The notes beneath the pieces are model-generated. The model made no database searches, had not been told where the DNA came from, and saw only the letters and a list, made by a program, of their open reading frames with translations. Source: Polynucleobacter tropicus (GTDB lineage Bacteria > Pseudomonadota > Gammaproteobacteria > Burkholderiales > Burkholderiaceae). From it: 64,000 nucleotides of DNA. Of the stretch, positions 10,350 through 20,377 are shown one piece after another (within the stretch, counting starts at the first letter, position 1; each line of letters begins with the position of its first letter). The stretch spans positions 1,950,965-2,014,964 of the forward strand of contig NZ_CP028942.1 of assembly GCF_013307225.1 (NCBI RefSeq). The letters run 5' to 3'. The position numbers and the translations under genes were made by a program.

Positions 10350-11180
10350 TTAATTCGTTAACTCTAAGTTCTCTGCGATTGCCAATACGGCATCGGCCTG
10401 GTTTAAAGAATAGAAATGTAAACCTGGGACACCAGCGGTTAGCAACTGATCACATAAATCCGTTACAACCTCTTCGCCGAATGCGCGAATCGACGCTATG
10501 TCATCGCCATACGATTGAAGTCGTAGGCGAATCCAGCGAGGAATCTCCGCACCACACGCATCCGAGAATCGCAATAGTTGACTGCTGTTGGTAATCGGCA
10601 TGATGCCGGCAATGATGGGCTGAGTAACGCCCAAATCATATGCTTCATCAACAAAACGAAAATAGGCATCACTGTTATAAAAATACTGAGTAACAGCAGA
10701 GTTTGCGCCTGCCTTCATTTTTTGAACAAAGAAATCGATGTCACTTGCAGGAGACTTTGCTTGCGGATGTGTCTCTGGATATGCAGCTACATCAATATGA
10801 AACCAATCACCAGTCTCTGCACGGATGAACTCTACCAATTCATTGGCGTGATGAAATTCACCATACTGACCCATGCCTGATGGCAAATCACCGCGCAAGG
10901 CTACGATTCGCTTCACTCCTAAAGCTTGATACTGTTTGAGCATTTCACGCACACTCTCACGCGAGCTACCAACGCAAGATAAATGGGGGGCAACAGCAGC
11001 CCCCGCAGCATGAATATCGCTGACTACTTTTAATGTGCCTGACTGAGTAGACCCGCCAGCCCCAAAAGTCACGGAATAAAACGAGGGTTTCAGTTTTTCG
11101 CTGAAACGCTCACGCACGAGGTGCAGCTTATTCTCACCTTCAGGTGTTTTTGGAGGAAAGAATTCAACGCTTAATTCCAT
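10350..11180 (-). CDS. metF: 5,10-methylenetetrahydrofolate reductase
   Basis: FAD-dependent reduction of methylene-THF to 5-methyl-THF, the methyl donor for methionine. The 276-residue TIM barrel begins with SVEFFPPKTPEGE; TFGAGGSTQSGT, ALRGDLPSGMGQY and AGIMPITNSSQL are family signatures (Glu in EFFPP, Asp in RGDLP). It lies 28 bases downstream of ahcY on the same strand, so it is very likely the second gene of the SAH-riboswitch-controlled transcript. The order ahcY-metF is common in Burkholderiales. Confidence 0.95.
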   Translation of the reverse strand: MELSVEFFPPKTPEGENKLHLVRERFSEKLKPSFYSVTFGAGGSTQSGTLKVVSDIHAAGAAVAPHLSCVGSSRESVREMLKQYQALGVKRIVALRGDLPSGMGQYGEFHHANELVEFIRAETGDWFHIDVAAYPETHPQAKSPASDIDFFVQKMKAGANSAVTQYFYNSDAYFRFVDEAYDLGVTQPIIAGIMPITNSSQLLRFSDACGAEIPRWIRLRLQSYGDDIASIRAFGEEVVTDLCDQLLTAGVPGLHFYSLNQADAVLAIAENLELTN

Positions 11181-11208
11181 GATTGGGGCCTAGATATCTA
11201 AGAGCGGA

Positions 11209-12660
11209 TTAATAACGATAGTGGTCAGCCTTGTATGGGCCTTCCTTGGTGACACCAATATACGCTGCTTGCTGATCTGTTAATTCAGTCAGTTGCGCAT
11301 TCAGCTTCTTCAACTGTAAGCGCGCAACCTTCTCATCCAAATGCTTTGGCAAGGTGTAAACGCCAACTGGATACTTGTTTGTGCCAACCGCATTCCACAA
11401 CTCAATCTGAGCAATCACTTGGTTTGCGAATGAAGAGCTCATCACATAAGAAGGGTGGCCAGTACCGCACCCCAAATTCACTAAACGACCTTTAGCCAGA
11501 ATGATTAAACGCTTCTCAGGCATACCATTTGCCGCAGGGAAAATGACGTGGTCTACCTGTGGCTTGATTTCTTCCCACTTGTATTTCTCAATACCAGCAA
11601 CATCGATCTCATTATCAAAGTGGCCGATGTTACAAACGATCGCCTGATCCTTCATCTTCACCATATGGTCATGCGTAATCACATGGTAGTTACCTGTTGC
11701 TGATACAAAAATATCTGCCTTGTCTGCAGCGTAATCCATTGTTACAACACGATAGCCTTCCATGGCCGCTTGAAGTGCACAAATTGGATCAACTTCTGTT
11801 ACCCATACCTGGGCAGACAACGCACGTAAAGCCTGTGCAGAACCTTTGCCCACGTCGCCATAACCACAAACTACGGCAACTTTGCCTGCAACCATAACGT
11901 CGGTAGCGCGCTTGATCGCATCAACCAAAGACTCGCGGCAACCATAAAGGTTGTCGAACTTGCTCTTGGTTACAGAGTCATTCACATTAATCGCCGGGAA
12001 TTTCAGATCGCCTTTGGCGAACATTTGATACAAGCGATGTACGCCAGTAGTAGTTTCTTCAGTAACGCCTTTTACTTTCTCTAAACGAGTGGAGTACCAG
12101 GTTGGATCTTGAGCTAACTTCTTCTTAATTGCAGCAAATAGAATGGTCTCTTCTTCGCTAGTAGGATGATTTAAGCAAGCCTGGTCTTTTTCAGCGCGCG
12201 CGCCAAGATGCAATAACAAAGTCGCATCGCCACCATCATCCAAAATCATATTGGTATAGCCACCGTCAGCCCATTCAAAAATACGATGAGTGAAATCCCA
12301 GTACTGCTCAAGTGTTTCACCTTTGATAGCGAATACTGGCGTGCCGTTTGCAGCAATCGCTGCAGCAGCGTGATCTTGTGTTGAGAAAATATTGCATGAA
12401 GCCCATTGCACTTCTGCACCAAGAGCCTCAAGAGTCTCAATCAATACTGCAGTTTGAATGGTCATATGCAAAGAGCCTGTAATACGTGCGCCACGTAACG
12501 GCTGCTGAGCAGCAAACTCATCACGAATGGCGATCAGGCCAGGCATCTCAGTTTCAGCAATCGCGATTTCTTTGCGACCAAAGTCAGCCAAAGAAATATC
12601 CGCAATTGCGCAACGAGTTGCAACAAAGTCTTTTAAATTGAAATCAGAAACGGTATTCAT
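11209..12660 (-). CDS. ahcY: S-adenosylhomocysteine hydrolase
   Basis: Reversible hydrolysis of SAH to adenosine and homocysteine, which relieves inhibition of methyltransferases. The 483-residue protein has [20 protein letters not shown] (SAHH signature 1), [11 protein letters not shown], the NAD-binding [14 protein letters not shown] and a C-terminal KADHYRY ending typical of the family. Its 5' leader carries an SAH riboswitch (12,730-12,826), so expression is expected to rise when SAH accumulates. metF follows on the same transcript. Confidence 0.97.
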   Translation of the reverse strand: MNTVSDFNLKDFVATRCAIADISLADFGRKEIAIAETEMPGLIAIRDEFAAQQPLRGARITGSLHMTIQTAVLIETLEALGAEVQWASCNIFSTQDHAAAAIAANGTPVFAIKGETLEQYWDFTHRIFEWADGGYTNMILDDGGDATLLLHLGARAEKDQACLNHPTSEEETILFAAIKKKLAQDPTWYSTRLEKVKGVTEETTTGVHRLYQMFAKGDLKFPAINVNDSVTKSKFDNLYGCRESLVDAIKRATDVMVAGKVAVVCGYGDVGKGSAQALRALSAQVWVTEVDPICALQAAMEGYRVVTMDYAADKADIFVSATGNYHVITHDHMVKMKDQAIVCNIGHFDNEIDVAGIEKYKWEEIKPQVDHVIFPAANGMPEKRLIILAKGRLVNLGCGTGHPSYVMSSSFANQVIAQIELWNAVGTNKYPVGVYTLPKHLDEKVARLQLKKLNAQLTELTDQQAAYIGVTKEGPYKADHYRY

Positions 12661-12729
12661 GTAATGCTCCAGCTAAATACGATCCAATGCTGGAGTACAA
12701 ACTCGCTAGCCGTTGAATCATGGGTTAGC

Positions 12730-12826
12730 GAGCGCAGTTGCAATTAGCAAATCCCACTTGGGGAATTTGCCCCTTCAAGCCTGGGGAAGTGCCAGTTTGG
12801 CAATCCTTGCAACGCTCCTTGAAGGT
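12730..12826 (-). ncRNA. SAH riboswitch upstream of ahcY
   Basis: On the minus strand the leader reads CCTTCAAGGAGCGTTGCAA, then a variable arm, CCCAGGCTTGAAGG, a GGGGCAAATTCCCC hairpin and finally TGCGCTC. This matches the SAH class (conserved GAGGAGCGCUGCAA and CCCAGGCUC). P1 pairs 12,817-12,825 with 12,771-12,779 without mismatch. The pseudoknot pairs GAGCG with the downstream CGCTC at about 12,730-12,734. Known members switch on SAH-recycling genes when SAH binds, and the downstream gene here is ahcY. The exact 5' and 3' limits are approximate. Confidence 0.92.
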
Positions 12827-12855
12827 ATGACGAAATTGTAAACAATTTCGTCATA
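12826..12855. promoter_or_regulatory. 30-base perfect palindrome at the ahcY promoter
   Basis: The arms TATGACGAAATTGT and ACAATTTCGTCATA (14 bp each) are separated by two bases. It abuts the 5' end of the SAH riboswitch, where the ahcY promoter should be. A weak minus-strand promoter fits: TTGAGG, then TTTACA about 18 bases on, inside the palindrome. A dimeric repressor operator is the simplest reading. A hairpin at the mRNA 5' end, or an upstream terminator, is less likely because no T-run follows. The binding protein is unknown. Confidence 0.55.
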
Positions 12856-12912
12856 TTTCGCCTCAATACATCTTAAAAACGCTTTTTAAGTCCTTAATTC
12901 ACTAAATAGGGC

Positions 12913-14079
12913 TTATAAACCTGCGGCTGCGCGCAATGCAGCTGCCTTGTCTGTCTGCTCCCAAGTAAATTCTGGCTCTTCGCGGCCAAAGTGACCGTAA
13001 GCTGCAGTCTTGCGATAAATTGGACGCAAGAGATTGAGCATCTTCACAATGCCTTTTGGACGCAAGTCAAAATGCTCCGATACAAGTTGCGCAATCTTTT
13101 CATCAGAAATCTTGCCGGTACCAAATGTGCTCACCATTACCGAAGTAGGTTTTGCAACGCCGATCGCGTAAGAGATTTGGATCAAGCATTTGCTTGCCAA
13201 ACCTGCAGCGACGACGTTCTTCGCAACATAACGCCCAGCGTAGGCAGCTGAACGGTCAACCTTTGAAGGATCTTTGCCTGAGAATGCGCCACCGCCGTGA
13301 GGAGCTGCACCACCGTAGGTATCAACAATGATTTTGCGGCCAGTTAAACCGCAATCGCCTTGTGGGCCGCCGATAACGAAACGGCCTGTTGGGTTCACCA
13401 AGAAATTAATTGCACCTTTGATCAAATGCTTAGGCAATACTGGCTTAATAATTTCTTCTACTACTGCCTCACGCAATTTTTCCAAAGAAATATCTTCGTC
13501 ATGTTGAGTAGACAGCACCACAGTATCAATAGAATCAGGCTTGCCATCGACATAACGCAAGGTGACCTGTGACTTTGCATCAGGACGCAACCATGTCAAA
13601 CGACCATCACGGCGCAACTGTGATTGACGCTCCACCAAGCGATGCGATAAATGGATTGGCAATGGCATGAGTTCTGCGGTTTCATCACAAGCGTAGCCAA
13701 ACATTAAACCTTGGTCACCAGCGCCTTGGTCCAAGCCATCATCGTGTGCTTTATCAACGCCCTGAGCAATATCCGGGCTTTGCTTGTCATAAGCAACCAA
13801 TACTGCACAACCTTTGTAATCAATGCCGTAGGCAGTATTGTCGTAGCCAATTTCACGCAAGGTATTGCGAGCAACTTGAATGTAGTCTACGTTTGCATTA
13901 GTTGTGATTTCACCAGCCAATACAACTAAGCCAGTGTTGCACAATGTTTCTGCTGCAACACGTGCAGTTGGATCTTGCGCCAAGATAGCGTCAAGAATCG
14001 AATCAGAAATTTGGTCTGCTACTTTATCGGGATGACCTTCAGAAACAGATTCTGAGGTAAAGAAGTAATCGTTTGCCAT
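12913..14079 (-). CDS. metK: S-adenosylmethionine synthetase
   Basis: Makes SAM from methionine and ATP. The 388-residue protein shows [19 protein letters not shown] at residues 8-26 (ATP-binding HPDK), [12 protein letters not shown] (family signature 1), [15 protein letters not shown] (signature 2) and [13 protein letters not shown] at the C-terminus. Start ATG 14,079 is preceded by AAAGGA at a good distance. It is monocistronic and divergent from an acyltransferase gene. Its leader holds a SAM-II-like riboswitch, so end-product control by SAM is expected. Confidence 0.97.
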   Translation of the reverse strand: MANDYFFTSESVSEGHPDKVADQISDSILDAILAQDPTARVAAETLCNTGLVVLAGEITTNANVDYIQVARNTLREIGYDNTAYGIDYKGCAVLVAYDKQSPDIAQGVDKAHDDGLDQGAGDQGLMFGYACDETAELMPLPIHLSHRLVERQSQLRRDGRLTWLRPDAKSQVTLRYVDGKPDSIDTVVLSTQHDEDISLEKLREAVVEEIIKPVLPKHLIKGAINFLVNPTGRFVIGGPQGDCGLTGRKIIVDTYGGAAPHGGGAFSGKDPSKVDRSAAYAGRYVAKNVVAAGLASKCLIQISYAIGVAKPTSVMVSTFGTGKISDEKIAQLVSEHFDLRPKGIVKMLNLLRPIYRKTAAYGHFGREEPEFTWEQTDKAAALRAAAGL

Positions 14080-14144
14080 TGCATATTCCTTTAAAAAATT
14101 AACACGATCTATGGGACAACTCGACGTGCCTGGAACTTCAACGG

Positions 14145-14200
14145 CGACGCTTTAGCAGAATTTTTAAATCGCCCTGCAAGTTGTCTTAACTCAGCGATGG
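14145..14200 (-). ncRNA. SAM-II-like riboswitch upstream of metK
   Basis: The minus-strand leader contains ATCGCTGAGTTAAGACAAC, then TTGCAGGGCGATTTAAAAA and TTCTGCTAAAGCG. This follows the SAM-II plan: P1 (ATCGCT with GGCGAT, one G-U pair), a GA/UUUAA-type loop, the conserved TTGCA before the P1 3' strand, an A-rich link and GCTAAA. A pseudoknot GCAG-CTGC joins loop and tail as in known members. Downstream, CGAGTTGTC (14,115-14,123) can pair with GACAACTTG of the aptamer loop, an alternative fold that could be the expression platform. Identified by eye from recalled SAM-II sequences. Confidence 0.72.
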
Positions 14201-14282
14201 TGCCATTCTATCTGAAAACCCCAATATTCATCAAGGCGCCCTGAAATTTGGTCTTCATGGCAGCATTGAATATCATTGAGGG

Positions 14283-15143
14283 GTGCGAAAATTCCTTTTA
14301 AAGATTGGTCTCAATATCATTGCTGCACTACCCCTTGCAGTTGTGCAGGTAGTGGGGGCATTTCTGGGGCTTCTTGCCTATCTTGGGTCAAAGCAATACA
14401 GATCGCTATTTAGACCCCAATATGAAGCCGTCGTCAAAGCACGTAATTTACCTTTTAAGCTTTGGGAAGCAGTGTGCGCCTCAGGAATGCTCTTTTCAGA
14501 TAGCTTATGGATTTGGCGCAACCCACAAAAAGCGCTCAGCTTAGTAGAAATCCAAAACTGGGATTTGGTTGAGCGCGCAATACAAGAGGGTCATGGCCTA
14601 GTAATGTTGACACCACACCTTGGTGGCTTTGAAATTATTCCTAGAATATTGGCAAAATATTTTCCAGCCACAATTTTGTATCGCCCATCACGACAAGAAT
14701 GGCTTAATGAATTGGTTGAGGAAGGGCGCGCATATCCCAATATGCACTTCGTACCGACCAACCTCAATGGCGTTCGACAAATGACTAGAGCACTTACTCG
14801 TGGTGAAGCCATCGGCATTCTTCCTGATCAAGTGCCAAGCGGTGGTGAGGGTGTATGGGTACCATTCTTCGGACGACCGGCTTACACAACACCTTTACCT
14901 GCACGTCTAGCAAATCGCAATAACACTCCTGTAGTGATGTTTACAGCAAAACGCAAATCCATTGGAAGGGGTTGGCTAATGCAAGCGACACGCCTTGCGC
15001 CCTTTAGTGAAGACGCTAACATCGCTGCTGCCGAACTCAACATAGCGATTGAAAACGCCGTCTTAATTGCCCCCGAACAATTCATTTGGTCATACAACCG
15101 TTACAAACATCCAATGGGCGCAGAATTACCGCCAAGCAGCTAA
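14283..15143 (+). CDS. LpxL/HtrB-family lysophospholipid (lipid A) acyltransferase
   Basis: A 286-residue inner-membrane acyltransferase that would add a secondary acyl chain to lipid A. It has an N-terminal hydrophobic anchor (LNIIAALPLAVVQVVGAFLG). The catalytic HX4E motif is HLGGFE in LVMLTPHLGGFEII; LPDQVPSGGEGVWVPFFGRP is the second conserved block, and it ends near IWSYNRYK. The frame has a stop (TGA 14,277) just before GTG 14,283, so GTG is the earliest start; TTGAGG lies very close to it. It is followed 20 bases on by a second member, suggesting a late-acyltransferase pair. Confidence 0.88.
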   Translation: MRKFLLKIGLNIIAALPLAVVQVVGAFLGLLAYLGSKQYRSLFRPQYEAVVKARNLPFKLWEAVCASGMLFSDSLWIWRNPQKALSLVEIQNWDLVERAIQEGHGLVMLTPHLGGFEIIPRILAKYFPATILYRPSRQEWLNELVEEGRAYPNMHFVPTNLNGVRQMTRALTRGEAIGILPDQVPSGGEGVWVPFFGRPAYTTPLPARLANRNNTPVVMFTAKRKSIGRGWLMQATRLAPFSEDANIAAAELNIAIENAVLIAPEQFIWSYNRYKHPMGAELPPSS

Positions 15144-15163
15144 AGAGCATTATCATTTTTAGC

Positions 15164-16063
15164 ATGAATTGGCTTTCAAACATTTTTAATTTTTTAGCGC
15201 TCAGCCTATTGCGCTTATTTGCCTTTCTTCCCTACAGCATCACCATCTACACCGGCTATGGTCTTGGTTGGCTCGCAGCGCATATTCCTAATAGTCGTTC
15301 TATGGTTGTCAAAACAAATTTGCGATTGTGTTTCCCCAATCTCAATGAAAAGGAAATTGATGCACTTGCCCTTGAACACTGGAAATTATTTGGTCGCAGT
15401 GTTTTAGAAAGAAGCAGAATTTGGCTGGGAAGCGGAAAACAAATTACCGACATTGTGACGATTAAATCCGCCATCACACTTGGAGACCGCAAACCCCGCC
15501 TTCTCATCAACCCCCACTTTGTTGGCCTTGAAGGTGGCTTTATGGCGCTATCTGTACTAGCGAGTCAACGCGATTGGCTCAAAGGCGCTGGGTTGTATCA
15601 AAAAATGAAGAATCCATTCTTTAATCAAAAGATGATTGAATGGAGGAATCGATTTGGCGGTAAGTCGATTGAAAGACAAAGCCGCTTGCGCGACTTGATC
15701 CGAGAAATCCAAACTGGCAATTTTATTTTCATTGCGCCTGATATCGACTTAGGGCCCCGTGATTCTGTATTTGCGCCCTTCTTTGGAATTCAGGCAAACA
15801 CCATCACCTCCGTATCGCGCTTAGCAAGATTAAGTGGGGCAGAGGTTTGTTTGATGACCACAACACTGAACAAAGATCGCAAAGGCTATACCTGCCACAT
15901 TAGTGAGCCATTACCAAATTTTCCTAGTGATGATGTTGAAAAAGACACTGCTCGCCTCAATCAATATATCGAGGAACTTGTTCGAGAAAGACCATCAGAG
16001 TACTATTGGGTTCATAAACGCTTTAAGCATCGCCCTCCTGGCGAACCAAGCCTTTACGATTAA
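15164..16063 (+). CDS. LpxL/LpxM-family lipid A acyltransferase, second copy
   Basis: A 299-residue member of the same superfamily, started at ATG 15,164 (MNWLSNIFNFLALSLLRL); the frame is open further upstream only through the end of the preceding gene. It has an N-terminal anchor, HX4E as HFVGLE in LINPHFVGLEGGF, GLYQKMKNPFFNQKMIEWRN, and APDIDLGPRDSVFAPFFGI. The C-terminal YYWVHKRFKHRPPGE is typical. It is closer to the gene at 38,329 than to its neighbour (shared NPFFNQKMIEWRNRFGG). It is the middle gene of an acyltransferase-acyltransferase-dapF run. Confidence 0.88.
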   Translation: MNWLSNIFNFLALSLLRLFAFLPYSITIYTGYGLGWLAAHIPNSRSMVVKTNLRLCFPNLNEKEIDALALEHWKLFGRSVLERSRIWLGSGKQITDIVTIKSAITLGDRKPRLLINPHFVGLEGGFMALSVLASQRDWLKGAGLYQKMKNPFFNQKMIEWRNRFGGKSIERQSRLRDLIREIQTGNFIFIAPDIDLGPRDSVFAPFFGIQANTITSVSRLARLSGAEVCLMTTTLNKDRKGYTCHISEPLPNFPSDDVEKDTARLNQYIEELVRERPSEYYWVHKRFKHRPPGEPSLYD

Positions 16064-16072
16064 CGGATTATT

Positions 16073-16975
16073 TTGAGTACCACGCCAAGCAACTCTAGAC
16101 GCAGATTACGCTTCACCAAAATGCATGGTGCCGGCAATGATTTCATTGTGCTTAATGGTATCGATCAAGACTTAAGCAGTATTACGCGTGAGCAGTGGCA
16201 AGCTTTAGCGCACCGCCAATTTGGTATCGGCTCAGATCAAATTCTTATCGTTGAAAAACCCACTCGTGACGATGCTGATTTCCGTTATCGCATCTTTAAT
16301 GCGGATGGCGGAGAAGTAGAGCAATGTGGCAACGGCTCACGTTGTTTTGTGCGCTTTGTACTTGATCAAGGTTTATCAAATAAAAATCCTCTGCGTGTTG
16401 AAGTAGCGCATACAGTTCTTACGCTGAAATCTCATCCCGATGGGCAGGTGGAAGTGAATATGGGTGCGCCAATTTTTGAGCATAGCCAAATTCCATTTAA
16501 TGCGAACGGCTTGGCTAGCATGCAAGAGTTTCATGAAACTCTTTTTGCCATTCCTTTGAACCACCCTGCAACGCATGATAGCTTTGTAGGCGTCTTATCA
16601 ATGGGCAACCCCCATGCTGTGCAAGTAGTAGCTGATATTGCCAGTGCTCCAGTTTTAGAGGAAGGCCCTGAAATTGAAAAACATGCCGCCTTTCCTAAAA
16701 GAGTGAATGCCGGCTACATGCAAATCATGAATCGCAATGAAATTGCATTGCGCGTTTATGAACGCGGCGCTGGAGAAACTTTGGCTTGCGGAACTGGCGC
16801 CTGCGCAGCGGTAGTTTCAGGCATTCGTAGAGGGCTACTGGACTCACCAGTAAAAGTACATACTCGCGGCGGAGACCTGCAAATTGCGTGGGGCGGTATT
16901 GCCAACAATGTAGCAGAACCCGTGATCATGACAGGCCCAGCCGTTACTGTTTTTGAAGGCGAAACAGAAATCTAA
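16073..16975 (+). CDS. dapF: Diaminopimelate epimerase
   Basis: Converts LL- to meso-diaminopimelate for lysine and peptidoglycan. [16 protein letters not shown] is the N-terminal signature; the two catalytic cysteines are in EQCGNGSRC and [12 protein letters not shown]. The 300-residue frame has no ATG before KMHGAG, which is inside the fold, so TTG 16,073 (TTG AGT ACC, MSTTPSN) is the likely start, preceded by GGA at about 16,066. It lies 9 bases after the acyltransferase and converges on pyrE. Confidence 0.95.
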   Translation: MSTTPSNSRRRLRFTKMHGAGNDFIVLNGIDQDLSSITREQWQALAHRQFGIGSDQILIVEKPTRDDADFRYRIFNADGGEVEQCGNGSRCFVRFVLDQGLSNKNPLRVEVAHTVLTLKSHPDGQVEVNMGAPIFEHSQIPFNANGLASMQEFHETLFAIPLNHPATHDSFVGVLSMGNPHAVQVVADIASAPVLEEGPEIEKHAAFPKRVNAGYMQIMNRNEIALRVYERGAGETLACGTGACAAVVSGIRRGLLDSPVKVHTRGGDLQIAWGGIANNVAEPVIMTGPAVTVFEGETEI

Positions 16976-16993
16976 GAATCTGTTTTCTTAGAT
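16970..16993. terminator. Hairpin spanning the convergent dapF and pyrE stops
   Basis: ATCTAAGAA and TTCTTAGAT form a perfect 9-bp stem with a 6-base loop. Both stop codons (TAA of dapF, TAA of pyrE) lie in the stem. It is placed as a bidirectional terminator would be, but there is no long T-run on either side. Confidence 0.4.
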
Positions 16994-17656
16994 GCCATAT
17001 TTTTCTCTATACGCCTTTACTGCTGGCAAATAAGCCGTTAACTGAGCATCACTTGATGCCGTCAAAAAAGACATCAGTCCAGTTAAGTTCGCTATTGAAA
17101 TTACTGGCAAACCAAATTCTTGTTCGACAGCCTGCACTGCCGACTTGTCGCCAATATCTGTAGCATTGCCGGATCTTTCCATGCGATCTAAAGCAATTAA
17201 TACAGCAACAGGCTCTGCGCCTGCTTTACGAATGAGGTCTACCGACTCTCGCACTGAAGTACCTGCTGAAATAACATCGTCAACAATAATGACCTTGCCT
17301 TTTACTGGCGCACCAACCAATACACCGCCCTCGCCATGGTCCTTGGCCTCTTTACGGTTATAAGCATAAGGAACATTAACGCCCTCGTTCGCCAAGGCAA
17401 TGGCAGTTGCGGCAGCAAGCGTAATACCTTTATAGGCTGGGCCATACAACATGTCAAAAGGGATTTTGGATTCCACTAAGGCTTTGGCATAGTAACGTCC
17501 GAGCGAGCCGAGACGAGCACCATCATTAAATTCGCCAGCATTAAAGAAATATGGGGAGAGCCTGCCCGCTTTGGTTTTAAACTCCCCAAATGACAAAACC
17601 TTTGCCTCCAAGGCAAAACGAATAAAGTTATCTTGATTTGAATTATTTGAGCTCAT
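16988..17656 (-). CDS. pyrE: Orotate phosphoribosyltransferase
   Basis: Transfers ribose-5-phosphate from PRPP to orotate in pyrimidine synthesis. The 222-residue protein has [13 protein letters not shown] near the N-terminus, [28 protein letters not shown] (catalytic lysines and the flexible loop) and the PRPP motif [13 protein letters not shown]. The start lies only 8 bases from the divergent exoA start, so its promoter must lie in or over exoA. Confidence 0.96.
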   Translation of the reverse strand: MSSNNSNQDNFIRFALEAKVLSFGEFKTKAGRLSPYFFNAGEFNDGARLGSLGRYYAKALVESKIPFDMLYGPAYKGITLAAATAIALANEGVNVPYAYNRKEAKDHGEGGVLVGAPVKGKVIIVDDVISAGTSVRESVDLIRKAGAEPVAVLIALDRMERSGNATDIGDKSAVQAVEQEFGLPVISIANLTGLMSFLTASSDAQLTAYLPAVKAYREKYGI

Positions 17657-17664
17657 AGACCTAC

Positions 17665-18447
17665 ATGTTACGCATCATTTCAGCGAACCTCAACGGTATC
17701 CGTTCTGCAGTTAAAAAAGGCTTTCTACCGTGGGCCACCAAACAAAAGGCTGATTTCATCTGTATGCAGGAACTCAAAGCTCAGCGGGATGATTTAGAAG
17801 ACGCCATTCTGAATCCCGATGGATTGCATGGCTTCTTTCATCATGCCGAGAAAAAGGGCTATAGCGGTTGTGGCATCTATACCCGCCACCAACCTGACGA
17901 TGTGCTTTATGGTTACGGCAATGAAGAATTTGATGCGGAAGGGCGTTACGTTGAAGCGCGCTTCAAAAATCTTTCGGTGATCTCGGTTTATATGCCATCA
18001 GGCTCAAGCTCTCCTGAGCGACAAGAGGCTAAATATCGCTACCTCGATAGTTTCATGCCACATCTCATCAAACTTAAAAAATCTGGTCGTGAAATTGTTC
18101 TATGCGGCGACGTCAATATTGCCCACCATGAAATCGATTTAAAAAACTGGAAAGGCAATCTCAAGAACTCTGGCTTTTTGCCCGAAGAGCGCGCATGGCT
18201 AACTAAACTATTTGATGAAGTGGGCTACGTCGATGTTTATCGCAAACTAGAACCCAAGGCTGAAGAAGCTTGCTACACCTGGTGGAGTAATCGTGGCCAA
18301 GCTTATGCGAAGAATGTGGGGTGGCGTATTGATTACCAAATCAGCACTCCCGAGATTGCCGCATCAGCCAAGAAAACAACCGTATACAAAAATGAACGGT
18401 TTTCTGATCATGCGCCGCTAACAGTGGATTACGACTGGAAACTTTAA
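17665..18447 (+). CDS. xth: Exodeoxyribonuclease III (AP endonuclease)
   Basis: Base-excision repair nuclease of the exonuclease III/APE1 family, 260 residues. [16 protein letters not shown] at the N-terminus carries the catalytic Asn; MQELKAQ has the metal-binding Glu. [16 protein letters not shown] has the Asp/Asn pair, and WRIDYQI with [14 protein letters not shown] holds the C-terminal Asp-His. Divergent from pyrE and convergent with the permease gene. Confidence 0.95.
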   Translation: MLRIISANLNGIRSAVKKGFLPWATKQKADFICMQELKAQRDDLEDAILNPDGLHGFFHHAEKKGYSGCGIYTRHQPDDVLYGYGNEEFDAEGRYVEARFKNLSVISVYMPSGSSSPERQEAKYRYLDSFMPHLIKLKKSGREIVLCGDVNIAHHEIDLKNWKGNLKNSGFLPEERAWLTKLFDEVGYVDVYRKLEPKAEEACYTWWSNRGQAYAKNVGWRIDYQISTPEIAASAKKTTVYKNERFSDHAPLTVDYDWKL

Positions 18448-18450
18448 AAG

Positions 18451-19770
18451 CTATTCGTCTTCTTTTTTAATGTGCACGATTTGAAAGTACATAGTCACCC
18501 AGATTAATGCCAATACTGGAAGACCAATGACGGCTGTGCCGTAGAAAAAAGCTGGGTACCCAAAATGATCAACATAAACGCCAGAAAATCCTGCGAGCCA
18601 CTTTGGCAACAACAGCATCATCGAACTAAATAAAGCGTACTGTGTTGCCGAGTAACGAATGTTCGTTAGCGACGAAAGGAATGCAATAAAGGCAGAGCTG
18701 GCAATTCCTGAACTTAAGTTATCCGCAGAAATCACCCAAATTAAGCCGTGCAAATCATGTCCCTGATGAGCAAGCCAAGCAAACAGTAAATTGCTTACGG
18801 CCGATAATACGGCGCCTACAAATAGAATTCTGAGAACTCCAAATCGTAGCGTGAGAACCCCGCCCACAAAGGCGCCGACGAGAGTCATTACAACACCAAA
18901 TACTTTGCTAACTGCTGCAACCTCATCTTTTGTATAACCCATATCAACATAAAATGGGTTGGCCATAATGCCCATCACAACATCGCTAATACGATAGATC
19001 GCGATGAGAGACAAAATTAATATGGCGTGCCAACGATAGCGACGAATAAATTCCGCAAATGGCTCAATCAATGTTTGATACAACCACGCTTTTGCATTGC
19101 GCGCTTTAGCCAACTCATACTGAGCAGGCTCTTTGCTAAATAAGGTCGTCAAAACTCCAACGCCAATCGAGGCAGCCATACACAAATAAGCGAACTGCCA
19201 AGCACCAGCGTCATAACCACTACCCGTTTCAGCTCTTGCTGCCAACCACAATACGCCAGCACCCGCCCAGATAAGGGCTAAGCGATAGCCTGTTTGATAT
19301 GTGGCTGCGAGTGCCGCCTGCCGATCGCTGTTCGCTGATTCAATTCGAAATGCATCCAAAGCAATATCTTGAGTAGCAGAACCAAACGCCACCAGTAATG
19401 CGCACCATACAACTGAGTTCAGGGCAAGCTTGGGATCCATTGTGGACATGCCCACCAAACCGAGAATGATTAAGACTTGAGCGAATATCAACCAGCTTCT
19501 TCTACGCCCCAATAAGGCAGTTAAGAATGGAATTTGCACACGATCAACTAGAGGCGCCCACATCCATTTGAATGCATAAATTAACCCAACCCAAGTTAAG
19601 TAGCCAATTGTGCTGCGATCAATTCCCGCTTCGCGCAACCAAAAACTTAAAGTTCCCAAAATTAGCAAAAGGGGTAAGCCTGCCGAGAAACCTAGAAACA
19701 ACATTCTTAGGCAAGGCCATTCGAGATACACCCGAAAGTCTTTTAACCAAGATTGAATGGTGGACAGCAC
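18451..19770 (-). CDS. ampG: AmpG-like muropeptide MFS permease
   Basis: Proton-driven import of anhydro-muropeptides into the cytoplasm. About 12 hydrophobic segments are visible. FLGFSAGLPLLLILGTLSFW and IGYLTWVGLIYAFKWMWAP with LVDRV are the AmpG signature; LGRRRSW is the MFS loop 2-3. The frame opens at TTG 19,821 inside metW, but GTG 19,770 (VLSTIQSWLKDF) avoids that overlap and keeps all membrane segments, so it was chosen (439 residues). It follows metW directly, so it may be the tail of the argB-slmA-metX-metW run. Confidence 0.88.
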   Translation of the reverse strand: MLSTIQSWLKDFRVYLEWPCLRMLFLGFSAGLPLLLILGTLSFWLREAGIDRSTIGYLTWVGLIYAFKWMWAPLVDRVQIPFLTALLGRRRSWLIFAQVLIILGLVGMSTMDPKLALNSVVWCALLVAFGSATQDIALDAFRIESANSDRQAALAATYQTGYRLALIWAGAGVLWLAARAETGSGYDAGAWQFAYLCMAASIGVGVLTTLFSKEPAQYELAKARNAKAWLYQTLIEPFAEFIRRYRWHAILILSLIAIYRISDVVMGIMANPFYVDMGYTKDEVAAVSKVFGVVMTLVGAFVGGVLTLRFGVLRILFVGAVLSAVSNLLFAWLAHQGHDLHGLIWVISADNLSSGIASSAFIAFLSSLTNIRYSATQYALFSSMMLLLPKWLAGFSGVYVDHFGYPAFFYGTAVIGLPVLALIWVTMYFQIVHIKKEDE

Positions 19771-19783
19771 CTTGATGCTTATC

Positions 19784-20377
19784 TTATGCGCGACAGACAC
19801 GGAATAAAGCAAGGCTGCCAAAAAAATTTGGCATTAAGGTCACCTGTCGACCATCGTGCAAGATACATTGATCAATGACTTTAAGCCCAAGACTAGATGC
19901 CAATTTTTCGAAATCGGCAACCGTCAATACGCGCACGTTTGGCGTGTTGTACCACTGATAAGGCAAGCTCTTTGAGACCGGCATACGACCAAGTGCAACC
20001 GCTAAACGGTGTGACCAATGACCAAAGTTTGGAAAGGACACAATTGACTCTTTACCAACGCGAACAATCTCGCGCAAAATCTTTTCAGTCTGATGAATCG
20101 TTTGCACAGTCTGAGACAACACTACTGTATCAAAACTATTGTCTTCAAATAAGGCGAGACCGCCCTCTAAGTCTTGCTGGATAACGTTTAAGCCTTTTTG
20201 CACACAAGCCAAAACTCGCCCGTCATCTATCTCAACACCATAAGCATGCACAGGTTTTTGCTTTTGCAAGAACTCTAAAAAGCTGCCGTCACCGCAACCT
20301 AAATCAAGCACTTGGCTATTAGGTGTAATCCAATTGGCAATTGCAGAAAAATCAGCGCGTTTATTTAAATTACTCAT
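19784..20377 (-). CDS. metW: MetW methyltransferase-like protein
   Basis: A 197-residue class I methyltransferase-fold protein that pairs with MetX in methionine synthesis. The SAM loop is [15 protein letters not shown] and the acidic strand is [55 protein letters not shown] and [10 protein letters not shown] are the MetW signature. The 4-base ATGA overlap with metX supports coupled translation. Its exact biochemical role is less clear than that of MetX. Confidence 0.94.
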   Translation of the reverse strand: MSNLNKRADFSAIANWITPNSQVLDLGCGDGSFLEFLQKQKPVHAYGVEIDDGRVLACVQKGLNVIQQDLEGGLALFEDNSFDTVVLSQTVQTIHQTEKILREIVRVGKESIVSFPNFGHWSHRLAVALGRMPVSKSLPYQWYNTPNVRVLTVADFEKLASSLGLKVIDQCILHDGRQVTLMPNFFGSLALFRVCRA

